This document shows, piece after piece, positions 37,701-48,331 of a DNA stretch of 64,000 nt; position 1 is the first letter of the stretch, and every line of letters starts with the position of its first letter. A program made the translations under genes and the position numbers. Source of the DNA: Lewinellaceae bacterium (GTDB taxonomy: Bacteria; Bacteroidota; Bacteroidia; Chitinophagales; Saprospiraceae); contig JADJOD010000001.1 of assembly GCA_016713985.1 (NCBI GenBank), positions 427,579-491,578 on the forward strand, given 5' to 3'. The notes beneath the pieces were generated by a model. The model saw only the letters and a program-made list of their open reading frames with translations, had not been told where the DNA came from and made no database searches.

Positions 37701-38052
37701 CGGGGCGGTATCACCCGAACAACTCGTGCGGCAGTCCGACGCGTTCCGAAAATTTCTGCAAAACCAGTTTCGGCCGGACGTGGTGCTGGCAAAATATCCG
37801 CTGGAGATGTGGCACACCCCTCGCTTTCTCCGGGTAGAAGCCGACTTTTTGATTAAAAACGAAGAACAAATTCACCTCCTGCTGTTCGCCCATTTTGCCG
37901 AAGGCATGAAAAAATGGCGCCCCCAAACGCAGGCCCTCGCCCCGCTGCTGGGCTGGTGCAGGTTGATGGCGCGCAGGGCCTATCCGGCCCAAACAATCCG
38001 CTGCTGGACCGTTTTTCCGGTGGAAGGCCAATCCGTAGAGGTGCGATTTTAA
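34735..38052 (+). CDS. UvrD/AddA-like ATP-dependent helicase
   Basis: 1105-residue superfamily-1 helicase of the UvrD / RecB-AddA type. Walker A SAGAGSGKTYTLTGR (about residue 20), ATTFTQKAAAELQERV, Walker B VDEFQDTSPIQLDI, GDPKQSIYGFRGAEP, YHRSKGLEFPVVVCHN and VGLTRARDYL (motif VI) are all intact. The C-terminal 250 residues align with the position of the AddA nuclease, but the expected GxxDR...DYKT residues are not apparent (RVEADFLIKNEEQ instead), so it may be nuclease-dead. No AddB partner is in the window. A low-complexity CCACCGTCTACC word run is inside the gene near 36150-36190. Start ATG 34735; an alternative GTG is at 34729. Confidence 0.9.
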   Translation: MPPSAVQHPPSTVLDIEVISAGAGSGKTYTLTGRMVELLKKGVRPAGIMATTFTQKAAAELQERVRVRLLEAGMTEAANELGEALIGTVHSIGTRLLQRFAFEAGVSPLVEIIAEDDGQRLFNESLSQVLSEQRIERMNLLADRLGLTKKTLGDAYDWRRVIRELTDVARANNFSKEVLKTSKLRSWQSFERLLPPAQETDTITWQNRLFSAIDQTVAALDANEADGTKATRDAAEVLRNFQNQLKYRGELYWHEWVKIAKISPGAKSRDLMEELRTLALRHDEHRQFREDVKDFIDLVFDIATDALDEFEQYKKKRGLIDYTDMETYVSRLLRMDSVRETLRHELDLLLVDEFQDTSPIQLDIFLQFSRLAKHSIWVGDPKQSIYGFRGAEPALMQAIIRATGGVKDGNILKKSWRSRPDIVYAVNAIFTRAFSDMPPEQVVLEPAWTGDTVDSGSTDVAKTHADEKDRFLSTPSTAHRLPSTALIHWYFRSELDEKKVPGHPWFDHCIADQIATLLERKPLIYNKKRTTKRAIRPGDIAVLCRSNKACRDMADALHRAGLKAAISRAGLLETPEAKLALACLKYLLTPSDSLSVAEILLLTGAMDLEEMIDSRVAYLAEWRDSQTYTGAWGDSGILRQLGELRPRTADLSASEILNLVLDELDLRRVSAQLGNPAQRLDNLDRLRRYALDYESACQRLHSAASLGGFLLWLNNLARNEQDAQGSGESDDAVKVLTYHRSKGLEFPVVVCHNLNQTLKEQIWGINLVAEGDEPDLDNILGNRWIRFWVNPYADQFRGTRLEEVLLQAPEWSQASRTALEEEARLLYVGLTRARDYLIFPANAQGTKWLNRVFNHGDESIPTLDPDSGETPFYRDGQPLLCETEPLYKPKDFPESQPDESPVFFHAPRAGKHPVPRQSLLIDPMQEMPPGFDPQLVEPVGWAPWLEFSGDYSQALERAVQAFFMADNPSLTMESRATLAGKQLKIRGISGAVSPEQLVRQSDAFRKFLQNQFRPDVVLAKYPLEMWHTPRFLRVEADFLIKNEEQIHLLLFAHFAEGMKKWRPQTQALAPLLGWCRLMARRAYPAQTIRCWTVFPVEGQSVEVRF

Positions 38053-38155
38053 CCCTGTTCGGTTCCCTATCTTACCCGTTCGGCGGGTTTCTTTTTTTAC
38101 TGACCCGGCGTTGCAGCCATGTTTGTACCGTGCTTTTCAATCAAAAATCATCGGT

Positions 38156-39472
38156 ATGAACAAAAGAATAATATTCCTCAGTTGCTTTTTCGGTCTTTCA
38201 GTCATGACGCTTCAGGCGCAAAACCTCGCGGATGCCAAACGCCTTGCCGAAGCAGGGCGGCATTTTGAAGCCGAAAAAATTTACAATGCCGCATTGGCCA
38301 AAAATCCCGATAACCTGGAGGCACTCATCGGCGCCGGTTACAATTATTCCTGGGCCAAACAACACGACCAGGCGCGTGAAAAATTTGAAGCGGTGCTGGC
38401 GATCAATCCGGACAACGCGGAAGCATTGGTGGGTAAAGGTTACAACCTCGCCTGGGCGGGCCAGTATGCGGCGGCCAAATACCCGTTTCAGGCGCTCGAA
38501 CGCCTGCAACCCGGCAACGCTGAAGCCAGAAAGGGATTGGGTTACGTTTATCTCTGGCAAGGCAACGGCCTGGTCGCCATCGACTATTTTGAAAAACTGA
38601 TTCTCGAATATCCCAAAGAAATTGAATACTACATCGCGCTGGCACAATCGTATCTGATTGAAAGCAAAATAAAAAAGGCCCGTGTAGCGCTGCAATCGGC
38701 ACTTCAGATCGATTCGACCAATCGTGTTGCAAACGAATTGCTGGAAAACTCCTACGGCATCGTCGCTCCGCTCGAACTCGATATCTGGACGGGTTATTCA
38801 AAAACCGGCGATGTGGGCAGTTTTAACCTGCGCACGGTACAACTCACCGGCCAGGTTGCGAAAAAACTCCGGATGTTCCTGAAATACGACAACTCGCTGA
38901 CGCTTGACCTTGCTTCGCTGGTGCGCAGCAACCAGGAAGCGCAGGCTTTTTCACTGGGCGCCGCAATTCCCTGGAGCGGCCGGCTCACCAGCCGGTTCGA
39001 ATACGGAACACGTATTTTGCCCGACAACGTTACACAGCAGATTTTCAGCACCGAACAGGTGTATTTTTATCAACCTGAGTTTTAAAGGCGGCGTTTTTCG
39101 GCATGAGCACCAAAATGCCCAACGAATGGCTCGCATACGGAAGTGTTCGGGTACCGGTTTCGAAAGGTTACGCCATAGAGCCTTATTACTTCTACTCCCG
39201 GGTGGAAAATGCGCCCCGCCCGGAAAACCGCTTCCTGCTGAACAACCAGTTTCGCACTGCAAAAGGTTATGAACTCAACATCGGGGCGCTTTACGGCAAA
39301 GCCGGCGTGGACCGGGATGCCGAAACCGACAATATTTTCGGCGGCTACGCAACCGTCCTGTTGCCATTCAGCCAAACCGTATGGGGGCAACTCTCCTTCC
39401 GCTGGGAAAAAGCGCCGTACGAAGGTTTCGATGGCGGCTGCATTCGGGATAAAACTGCGGCTGGAAAGGTAA
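38156..39472 (+). CDS. TPR / YaiO-like outer-membrane beta-barrel protein, frameshifted 3' end
   Basis: Signal peptide (MNKRIIFLSCFFGLSVMTLQAQ), then at least four TPR repeats (about 25-190, with NPDNLEAL, NPDNAEAL, QPGNAEAR), then a beta-barrel region. The open frame ends early at 39085. The rest of the barrel is in other frames: two extra T in T5 runs at 39064-39068 and 39094-39098 and one missing base near 39430 restore NLSFKGGVFGMSTKMPNEW ... SFRWEKAPYEGFD ... IKLRLER to 39472. The TPR-plus-barrel layout matches outer-membrane polysaccharide exporters of the YaiO/PgaA kind, and the next gene is a polysaccharide synthase. Confidence 0.8.
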
Positions 39473-39588
39473 ATTCCGCAAATCCCCAAAAATTCCTTTC
39501 CGCTTCTTTTTCAAAGACTTAATAAAAAAACAGCCTGTTGAACTTCTCTTCTCCGGGAGGGAAAGTATGGGCCTAAAAGTATAATAAC

Positions 39589-41457
39589 ATGTCATCCAAA
39601 CTTACCAACCGGTCCGTACAAGCACCTGCCATGTCTTTACCCATCGAAACTGTCGTTCAGCCTCCTGTCAAGGCGGCAGCAAAGCCGGAACGCCTGATGG
39701 CTGCCTCCCCCAGTCCGGTCATGTATCTGACAATTTTTACCGCCTGGATCGCATCACTCGTCTGGTTTCAACCCCGCCTGCTGATGCTGCTCGATATGGC
39801 ATACAACACACCCAGCCGCATCGCGATCTGGACCTTCATCGGTTTTATCGACTTTGCCTGGTTGTATGGCATGTACAATATGGGAGTTGTCGCTTTTGCC
39901 ACCGTGTACGGGATGCTGGGTAAAAAAAGCCCGCTGAGCAAAACGCCCGATGTGGCGACGATGCAGCCACCGGTGGCCATTTTGTACACCACCTGCAACG
40001 ATTTTGTAGAAGAAAGTATGGTTTCCTGCGTTCGGCAGGATTACCCGCAATACACCGTATACATTCTCGACGATTCCTCGCGGCAGGAATTTAAGGACCG
40101 GGTGGATGCCTTTGCCGCACAATATCCCGAGCTGGTAAAAGTGATCCGCCGCCCCGACCGGAAGGCGTTTAAAGCCGGCAATATGAACCACGGGCTGGCC
40201 AATTTTGCACACGAGCCTTATTTCGCCATCGCCGACGCGGATGAAATTTTGCCCGCCGATTTTTTGGCCAAAACCGTAAAAGTGCTCGAAACCGACCCGA
40301 CCTGCGGTTTTGTACAGGCCAATCACCGCGCCAATCCCGATTCGTCGTCCGCACTTTCCAAATCACTCGGCGTAGGCATCGACATTCACTGGAAATGGTA
40401 CCAACCCCTGCGCAACGACTACGGTTTTGTGATGTTTCTCGGCCACGGCGCCTTGCTGCGCCGCGACGTGTGGGAGAAAATCGGCGGTTTCCCCGACATC
40501 GTGAGTGAAGACCTGGGTTTTGCCATTCATGCCCGTGAACTGGGCTACCGCGGGCGTTTCCTCGAAGACGTGATCTGTTTTGAAGATTTCCCCGATTCCG
40601 TGCGCTCTTTCCGCATCCGCCACATGAAATGGACCCGCGGCACTTCCGAATTCCTTTCCAAAAAAGGCGGCTGGCTGCTCCGCGCCAAAAACATTTCCTG
40701 GACCGAAAAACTCGATATCCTGTTCCCGACGCTCAATTTGCCACTTACCCTCGTTTATTTCCTGTTCATGATCAATGCCAACCTGGCACTGCCGTATTAT
40801 TTCGGGCATGCACAGGATGTCACGTTTGTTCTGGGCGGCCAGGAATTCAGTTTTCCGATCGTTGCGCTCGATGGCGGTTTTCAGGTGATCTACGGCTGGG
40901 ATTTTTACCTCATTACCCTGATGACGTTTTTTGCTCCGGTTTTTTCGTTCGTGATCGCCCTTGCCCGTCAGCCGCTCAAATTATTCCGTTTCCTGAGCCA
41001 CAGCACGGCATTATACGCAGCGCTCACACCGCTGTCGAGCCTTGGCGTGCTGGCATACATGGTATCCGGCAAAGCCACTTTCCTCGTGACCGGCGATCAA
41101 AACCAGTCGGAACACGTTGAAAAGGCAAAAACGACGGGCTGGTTTCAAAATTTTCGCGCCGGCTGGCAAAATTTCCTCGCCAAAAGTCATCCCGACACAC
41201 GTTTGGTGCAAGGTTTTGAAATATTCACGGGTGTTGCCTTCGGTATCGCATCGCTGGTCATGTTCCAGATATCCTTTATGGGTTTGTGCCTTGCATTTTT
41301 GTTGCTGCCGGTGTTGCACCATACAAAATGGGATAACCGGCTTGTAAAAAGCCTGGTTTACGTGCCATTTATCCTGATTATATTAGGGGTACTGTTATCC
41401 GGTTTCAGCGTATTCGGGATGAAGGCTGTATTTTTTGGTTATGGATTTCATTTTTAA
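39589..41457 (+). CDS. BcsA-like family 2 glycosyltransferase (exopolysaccharide synthase)
   Basis: 622 residues: two N-terminal membrane helices, a cytoplasmic GT2 domain (about 125-370) and about five C-terminal membrane helices, the layout of processive synthases that polymerise and export a polysaccharide. Motifs: ILDDSSRQEF, ADADEILPADF, GHGALLRRDVWEKIGGFPD and RHMKWTRGTSEFL in the place of the QxxRW acceptor motif (here with KWTRG). No PilZ domain is evident. Encoded 117 bp after the TPR-barrel protein; together they form a synthesis-export pair. The sugar is unknown. Confidence 0.87.
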   Translation: MSSKLTNRSVQAPAMSLPIETVVQPPVKAAAKPERLMAASPSPVMYLTIFTAWIASLVWFQPRLLMLLDMAYNTPSRIAIWTFIGFIDFAWLYGMYNMGVVAFATVYGMLGKKSPLSKTPDVATMQPPVAILYTTCNDFVEESMVSCVRQDYPQYTVYILDDSSRQEFKDRVDAFAAQYPELVKVIRRPDRKAFKAGNMNHGLANFAHEPYFAIADADEILPADFLAKTVKVLETDPTCGFVQANHRANPDSSSALSKSLGVGIDIHWKWYQPLRNDYGFVMFLGHGALLRRDVWEKIGGFPDIVSEDLGFAIHARELGYRGRFLEDVICFEDFPDSVRSFRIRHMKWTRGTSEFLSKKGGWLLRAKNISWTEKLDILFPTLNLPLTLVYFLFMINANLALPYYFGHAQDVTFVLGGQEFSFPIVALDGGFQVIYGWDFYLITLMTFFAPVFSFVIALARQPLKLFRFLSHSTALYAALTPLSSLGVLAYMVSGKATFLVTGDQNQSEHVEKAKTTGWFQNFRAGWQNFLAKSHPDTRLVQGFEIFTGVAFGIASLVMFQISFMGLCLAFLLLPVLHHTKWDNRLVKSLVYVPFILIILGVLLSGFSVFGMKAVFFGYGFHF

Positions 41458-41571
41458 ATAACCCGAAACACGCCTCGCCTCCGGTCCTTCCCTTCCCCCG
41501 GTTTCGCCACCAGCGCCGCCGGGGGATTTCGAATAAAAAAATTCCGATACAAACCTGAAAATCAGTTGAAT

Positions 41572-44500
41572 ATGATCAAAAATCTTTTGCTTGTTTTTGC
41601 CTTGCAACTGGTCGCCCTGCCGATTCAAGCCCAGGCCGTCGCCCTGCCTTCCGGATTCGCACAATCATCCGTGGCAGAAGGACTGAACCCGACCTGCATG
41701 GCTTATGCGCCGGACGGGCGTGTTTTTCTCGCTCAAAAAGACGGCCGGGTCCTCATTCTTCACGAAAACGGCGACCTGCACCCCGAACCTTTTATCACCT
41801 TACCGGTAGATGCCTTTAATGAAAAAGGGCTGAACGGGATCGCGCTCGACCCCCATTTCGATACCCAACCCTGGGTATATTTGTACTATACCGTGCCCGG
41901 TGTACAACACAACCGGGTCAGCAGGGTTTGGGCAAACGGCGATTTTGCCGTGCCCGGCAGCGAGCAGGTGCTGATCGACCTCGACCCACTCAGCGGAAGC
42001 ATCCACAACGCGGGGGCACTGGTATTTGGTCCCGACGAAAGGTTATACATCGGTGTGGGCGACGGAGCCAGCTCGAATAACGGCCAGAATTTGAATACGG
42101 TTTTGGGTAAAATACTGAGAATCAATGCAGACGGCTCCATTCCACCCGACAATCCGTTTTTCAACCAGTCTGCCGGCAAAAACCGGGCGATCTACGCATA
42201 TGGCGTGCGCAACCCTTTTTCCATGGCTTGTGATCCGGTTACGGAAAAAATATACTTCTGCGACGTAGGCGCCGAAGCCTGGGAAGAAGTGAATGAACTG
42301 GCGCCGGGAGCCAATTACGGCTGGAAACTTTACCAGGGCGCTTCGGGCAATCCGGCGTTTAAAGACCCGGTTTTTGCCTACAACCACAACGACGGCTGCG
42401 CCGTCGTCGGCGCCGCATTTGCTTTTCAAAACAACGCCCTGATCCCCGCCGAATACCGCGGAAAGTTCTTTTTTGCCGATTATTGCAAAGGCTGGATAAA
42501 AATACTGGACCCGGCCACGGGCAATTTTGCCGGAACTTTTGCCACCGGCATCGACCGCCCGGTCAGTCTGCTGGCCACTCCCGACGGCGAAATGTACTAC
42601 CTCGCCCGCGCGGGCCTGGGCGGCGGCTCGGAAACGGACAACACGGCAAGCCAGGAAGGTACGATCTGGAGGGTGTTTTGGGTTGGCACAGGCGCGCCGC
42701 TGGTAACCGGTCAGCCGCAATCTGTACTGGTGGCGGAAGGGGAGTCGGCCGTTTTTAGAACACAGGCGTTTGGGGGCCAACCGATTCATTATCAATGGTA
42801 TTTGAACGGAGAAGTTGTACCCGGAGCGGACTCCGCAGTATGGGTGCTCAATAACCTGAGCCTTGCAGACAGCGGCTCCACAGTGTTCTGTGTGGCGGAA
42901 AATGCCTTCGGCGCCGACGCCAGTCAAACAGCGGTGGTGGGCGTTTCGTCCAATCACCGACCGCAACCGGAAATACTGTTTCCCTTGTCCGGCGACTTGT
43001 ATCGCGGCGGCGATACCCTGCTTTTTTCCGGCCAGGCCATCGACCCCGAAGAAGGGATTTTGCCGGCAGGCCGCCTGACCTGGCGTATCGATTTTCACCA
43101 CGCCACGCATACCCATCCGGGGCTCCCCGCCACGCCCGGTGTGGCACAGGGGCAGTATGTCGTATCACATGTGGGCGAGACTTCGACCGACGTTTTTTTC
43201 CGCATTTACCTGACCGCCCGCGACACCTTGGGTTTCGAAAAAACGACCACTCGCGACGTTTTTCCCGCAAAAACGGGGGTAACGATAGATGGCCCGGCCG
43301 GCATCGCCATGAACGTCGACGGCCAGATACGGCCTTTGCCGGCAGTTTTTGAAAGTGTGGTGGGTATCACCCGTACGATTCAGGCGCCGGAAATTCAACG
43401 GATCGGAGATACCGTTTACCTGTTCGACCACTGGTCCGGCGGCAGCACCGATCCCCTGGTTTCATTTATTACACCCGATTCACCCGTCGCGCTGGAAGCC
43501 ATTTACAATTCCTATACGCTGGGCAACGGCGAGGGACTTGCCGGGCAGTATTTTATTGATCCTCAGGGCGATTTCGACGAGCCGCCCGTGTTGATGCGAA
43601 TCGACACAACCGTGAATTACAACTGGGGCGACGGCTCGCCCGATCCACTTCTGCCCATCGACTATTTTACGGCACGCTGGCGGGGTTTTGTACAACCGCT
43701 GTTTTCCGAAACCTATAACTTTCACGTATTCAGCGACGACGGGTGCAAGCTTTGGATTGGAGATTCCCTTGTGATCGACAAGTGGGAGCCGCAGGCGCCG
43801 AAAGAAAACTCCGGGAGCCTGGTTTTGGAGGCCGGCAAAAAATACCCGGTCCGCTTAGAGTTTCTGGAAATCGGCGGCGGGGCGCTTGTACAATTGTCGT
43901 GGAGCAGCGCCCACCAGGTGAAACAGATCGTGCCCAGGCGCCAGCTCTACCTCCCGTCGATCCCCTTTCCGGCGGGCATTTACGGCAATCTCGGCCTGGA
44001 TACCAATAACAACGGCATCTGGGAAAACGGAGAGCCGACGTTGGCCGGTGCGACGGTTCGTTTGTACGATGCCGGTAGCGACACCCTGGTGGCCCTTACC
44101 CTTTCCACCACAAACGGGCGTTACTCCTTTCCCGAACTCCCGCAGGGCAGTTACTACCAGAAAATCACGTTGTCGCCGACGGCTGATGTGCTCGTACCCG
44201 TTCAGAATGTCGACGCCAGCGGCATCACGCCCGTTTTTGATCTGGCCCCCGCCAGCAAAAAATATTCGATGCTGCATGGTCAGCAACCACTATCGCCCTG
44301 AGTGGGAAAGTTTGGCTCGACCTGAATAAAAACAATGCGCCGGATTTGCCGGAGCCGCCGCTTCCCGATGTTGTGGTATTGCTTTACCGTGCCGACTCCA
44401 CCCTGGTGGCCGCTACCGCTACGGATACGGCGGGTGGGTACCGTTTTTCCATCGTCAGCACGGGGTCCTACTTTCTGGTTTTTTTGCCGCCATTTTACCC

Positions 44501-44903
44501 CGACCCGATCGAACCCGGGTTCGGGTTGAATGCGCAGGGGCAAACCACTTCTTTTTTGATGCAAGTCGCGCAGTCGAGGGTGCTGGATGTTGCGTTTGTG
44601 CCGGACAACGGGGTTTCAGGTGTTACGGCGGCCCGGCCCGGCGCGATTCCAGAAATAAAGATATATCCTAATCCGGCGGGCGACTGGTTGTGGGTGGAAC
44701 TGGACGGAACGGAGCGCACAGCGGCCCGCCTGGCTGTTGTGGATGTGACCGGCAGGGATGTTTTCCGTATTTCAAACGACGGAATTCGGAGCGGCGAGCG
44801 TATTTTGTGGCAGCTAGACGTAAAAAACGCACCACCCGGCACTTATTTCCTGGTCCTGGAGAATGGGGACGGGCAATGGGTCCGGAAGTTTGTAAAATTT
44901 TAG
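41572..44903 (+). CDS. glucose/sorbosone dehydrogenase-like secreted protein with T9SS sorting domain, one frameshift
   Basis: Signal peptide, then a PQQ-dependent sugar-dehydrogenase-type beta-propeller (residues 25-370: VFLAQKDGRVLILHENGD, GVGDGASSNNGQNLN, AYGVRNPFSMACD, GANYGWKLYQGA), an Ig-like domain, a PA14-like domain (YFTARWRGFVQPLFSETYNF), two SdrD_B-like repeats and a C-terminal type A T9SS sorting domain (IYPNPAGDWLWVELDG). The frame breaks at about 44280, where one base is missing; the tail 44346-44903 is the rest of the same protein. It is probably secreted or surface-attached through the type IX system. The enzyme's sugar and any cofactor are not clear. Confidence 0.83.
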
Positions 44904-45017
44904 CCGGGGTGGTGAAACGACGGTTTCACCACCTTTTTTTGCCCGTTCGGGAAGCATGTTCGCCGCTTGTTCCTGTGTTTTTACCTAACTTCACCGCACA
45001 ACGTGAACGCTTAAATT

Positions 45018-45608
45018 ATGAAAACATCAACCATCATGTATATGTTGGCATTGGGTTGCTGGCTTCCGGCGATTGCATCTTTCCAGGTGTATAAGCCGGC
45101 GACCGGGAGCAATACCAGGGACGAAATTTTCAGGTGCGAAAACGGGAAAGTTGGTTTTAAATCAGATGCCCCGCTGGAAGTGATTCAGGCGAAAAGTTCC
45201 AAACTGCGCGGCGCCATCGATTCCGAAAACCAGACCTTTGCCTGGACGGTGGATGTAAAAACCTTCGAGGGTTTTAACAGCCCTTTGCAGCGCGAACATT
45301 TCAACGAAAACTACATGGAGAGCAAAAAATACCCGAAGGCTAGTTTTACCGGAAAAATTATTGAAGCCATTGATTTTCAAAAAGATGGAACGTATTCGAT
45401 ACGTGCAAAAGGCCAACTCAACATTCATGGGGTGGAACAGGAACGAATTATTAAAAGCCAGTTGGAGGTAAGCGGGAACAAGATAAAAATACAATCGACT
45501 TTCAGCGTGCCCCTGAGCGATCACAACATCACGATTCCAAAAATTGTATATCAAAAAATTGCCGAAGAAATCACGATTACGGTAGATGCCGAATTGGTGA
45601 AGAAATAA
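45018..45608 (+). CDS. YceI-family periplasmic lipid-binding protein
   Basis: 196 residues with a signal peptide and the YceI beta-barrel features: VGFKSDAPLEVIQA, FNSPLQREHFNENYMESKKYPKASF and GQLNIHGVEQE. The fold binds isoprenoid-like lipids in known structures. Followed 9 nt later by the sensor kinase gene; a functional link is not shown. Confidence 0.88.
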   Translation: MKTSTIMYMLALGCWLPAIASFQVYKPATGSNTRDEIFRCENGKVGFKSDAPLEVIQAKSSKLRGAIDSENQTFAWTVDVKTFEGFNSPLQREHFNENYMESKKYPKASFTGKIIEAIDFQKDGTYSIRAKGQLNIHGVEQERIIKSQLEVSGNKIKIQSTFSVPLSDHNITIPKIVYQKIAEEITITVDAELVKK

Positions 45609-45616
45609 CCAGTCAT

Positions 45617-48331
45617 TTGAACAGGATCCTTTTCATATTCCTTTTTTTCGTCTGCGGAACCATTGATGCGCAGACCCCTGTCTTCCGGCTGAGGGAGGCA
45701 AAAGGTTTGTGGAATGTGCAGATGACGGTGGCTTTTCAGGACAGCAAGGGCTGGATGTGGTTCGGTTCGAAAGACGGGCTGTATCGTTATGACGGATTGA
45801 CCTATTTCGCCGTCGGCCTGCCCGACAGCATGCCTTCCGCAGCAGTAAGCGCCATGTATGAATGGCAAGGTTATATCTGGGTCGGTTTTCGCAGCGGCGC
45901 GATTTGTAATATTCCGGTAAACAGCGCATTCCCTACGGAAGCCGGATCTGAAAAAACAAAGGGGGCGATACAGTTGCAACTCTGGAAACCGGAAGAAGGG
46001 CTTCCGGCAAAAGCCATTACTGCTTTTGCGGCCGATCGCAGCGGCGGGTTCTGGTTTTCTACCTATGGGGAAGGCCTTTACTGCCTGAAAAACAATCGTT
46101 TATATCAGTTTAACGCAGATGACGACGGACTGGCCGGCGACGATATATACGACATTGCCTGCGATGCCAACAATCGTATTTGGGCAGGCACCGATGGCGG
46201 GATTAATATTTGCGCCATGCCGGAGCCCGGGAAAAAAGAAGTGCAACACTTAGCGAAAAAGGACGGTTTGCCCGACGAGATCATCACCTCCCTGGTGGCT
46301 GATAACCAGGGTAATATCTGGGTCGGCACGTATGAAAAAGGGGTTTGCCATTTCAATATAGCCCAAAACAAAGTGGATTTTTGCTCCTCCGGCTGGCCAT
46401 ACGGCACCATTGGCAGCATCGAAGCATTTGGCAACAGCGCGATCTGGATAGCCACCAATGGAGACGGTTTGGTGCAACTTGACCTGGTTTCCGGCAAAGT
46501 GCTTACCCTGCCCGAAGCGCATCCGCTGCGGTACACCAAAATTCTTTCCACGGCCAAAGACCGCGAAGGGTTGTTGTGGGTAGTTTGTGACAAAGGCACG
46601 GTGTATACGGCCAATGTACGTTTTGGCATGTTGGCTACGCCGTTTTCCAACGTACAATCCGTGCTCGTCGACCACCGCCACCGGCTTTGGGCAGGCACAC
46701 GCAACGGGCTTTATTTGCAGAAAAATGAAGCCTTCGTGCAGGTGCTGCCGCCGGGCCAAAATGTGATCACCATGTGGGAATCGCCTGCCGACGGCAGCGT
46801 TTGGGTGGGTACATTCGGGGAAGGGGTAATTATACTGGATTCTACAGGAAAATTAATCCGGCGCCTTACGGAGCGGGACGGCCTTTCCAACAACAGTGTA
46901 CTTTCCATTGGCGGAAACGGCAAACAAGTGTGGCTGGCTTCACTCGGCGGCGTCACTGTCGTGGATGCACAATCGCCGGCCCGCATCGGATCCTTTTCCA
47001 GACAACACGAACTGGGCACCAGTTATGTATACAAGGTTTTTACCGACAGCCGGGGGCGGGTGTGGTTCGGTACCGACGGCAAGGGGCTGATCGTATCGGA
47101 CAACGGCATTTTTCACCGCTATGAAGAAGCCAACGGCACGGCGCTTAAAACCATTTACAGCATCACGGAAGATCGCCAGGGCAATATCTGGTTCAGTACG
47201 GATAAGGACGGACTGTTCTGTTACGACGGACAAAAATTCCGGCGTTACACCACGAGCAATCACCTGCACAGCCTCGCGATTGCGGGGGTGGCCGCTGACG
47301 CCAATGGCCAGATCATCATTGCGTATGAAGACGGTGTGGACATTCTCAACCCATACCGCACCGACCACATTACCTTTTGCAATTCCGCTATCGGAGCGCC
47401 GATCGCCGAAGTGAACCTGAATGCGGTTTGCCGCGATGCGCACGGCAACGTGTGGCTGGGAACCCGGCAAGGTGTGATGCGGGTGTCGGCCTTCAACGAG
47501 TTCTTCCTCGACGACCCCCAACCGGGTATTACGGCGGTATCTGTTTTTTTACAATCCATTGATTTTCTTGTAAATAATCTTTTTTCACACGACCAAAACT
47601 ACTTCATTTTTAACTTTACAGGTTTGTGGTACACCGATCCCGAATCGGTGCGTTACCGATACCGGCTGGAGGGTTACGACCCCGACTGGAAAGTATCCAA
47701 AGACCATATCGCTTCTTACCCCAACCTGATCCCGGGTAGTTATACTTTCCGGGTTCAGACGAGTGAACACGGCAATTTTGAAAACGTTCCGGAGGCTATG
47801 TGGTCCTTTACGATCCGGCAACCATTCTGGGCGCAATGGTGGTTCATCCTGCTGTGCCTGGGTGGCATCGGCGGGCTTATTTATGCTTTTATCCGGGCGC
47901 GGGAAACGAGGCTGCAGCGGGTGGCGCAATTGAAACGTGAAAAACTGGAGTCACAGTTCGCCGCGTTGAAAAGCCAGATCAACCCGCATTTTTTGTTCAA
48001 CAGTTTTAATACCCTCATTACCATCATCGAAGAAAATCCGAAAGTAGCGGTGGAATACGTGGAACACCTGTCGGATTTTTACCGGAGCATCATCGCATAC
48101 CGCGAGCGCGACTTTATCAGCCTGCAGGAAGAAGTCACCCTCGTGAACAGCTTCCATTTTTTGCTGAAAAAACGATACGAAGACGGTTTCCGGCTGATCA
48201 ACAACCTGAACGGTCAAAGCGGTCTGATCATGCCGCTCACCCTGCAATTACTCGTGGAAAACGCCGTAAAACACAACGTAATCTCGGCCAGCAAACCCCT
48301 TACCGTGGAAATATTTTCCGATTTCAGTTGA
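45617..48331 (+). CDS. propeller-type sensor histidine kinase, C-terminally truncated
   Basis: Signal peptide, then two periplasmic seven-bladed propeller blocks of two-component-regulator-propeller repeats (WFGSKDGLYRYDG-type, repeated to about residue 640), a Y_Y_Y domain (YRYRLEGYDPDWK), one membrane helix (FWAQWWFILLCLGGIGGLIYA) and a LytS/His_kinase-type dimerisation region (LKSQINPHFLFNSFNTL; the His is the phosphoacceptor) plus the N box LLVENAVKHN. The protein stops at VEIFSDFS before the ATP-lid G boxes, so it cannot be functional as given. No response regulator follows. The break is at the edge of an AT-rich island. Confidence 0.85.
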   Translation: MNRILFIFLFFVCGTIDAQTPVFRLREAKGLWNVQMTVAFQDSKGWMWFGSKDGLYRYDGLTYFAVGLPDSMPSAAVSAMYEWQGYIWVGFRSGAICNIPVNSAFPTEAGSEKTKGAIQLQLWKPEEGLPAKAITAFAADRSGGFWFSTYGEGLYCLKNNRLYQFNADDDGLAGDDIYDIACDANNRIWAGTDGGINICAMPEPGKKEVQHLAKKDGLPDEIITSLVADNQGNIWVGTYEKGVCHFNIAQNKVDFCSSGWPYGTIGSIEAFGNSAIWIATNGDGLVQLDLVSGKVLTLPEAHPLRYTKILSTAKDREGLLWVVCDKGTVYTANVRFGMLATPFSNVQSVLVDHRHRLWAGTRNGLYLQKNEAFVQVLPPGQNVITMWESPADGSVWVGTFGEGVIILDSTGKLIRRLTERDGLSNNSVLSIGGNGKQVWLASLGGVTVVDAQSPARIGSFSRQHELGTSYVYKVFTDSRGRVWFGTDGKGLIVSDNGIFHRYEEANGTALKTIYSITEDRQGNIWFSTDKDGLFCYDGQKFRRYTTSNHLHSLAIAGVAADANGQIIIAYEDGVDILNPYRTDHITFCNSAIGAPIAEVNLNAVCRDAHGNVWLGTRQGVMRVSAFNEFFLDDPQPGITAVSVFLQSIDFLVNNLFSHDQNYFIFNFTGLWYTDPESVRYRYRLEGYDPDWKVSKDHIASYPNLIPGSYTFRVQTSEHGNFENVPEAMWSFTIRQPFWAQWWFILLCLGGIGGLIYAFIRARETRLQRVAQLKREKLESQFAALKSQINPHFLFNSFNTLITIIEENPKVAVEYVEHLSDFYRSIIAYRERDFISLQEEVTLVNSFHFLLKKRYEDGFRLINNLNGQSGLIMPLTLQLLVENAVKHNVISASKPLTVEIFSDFS

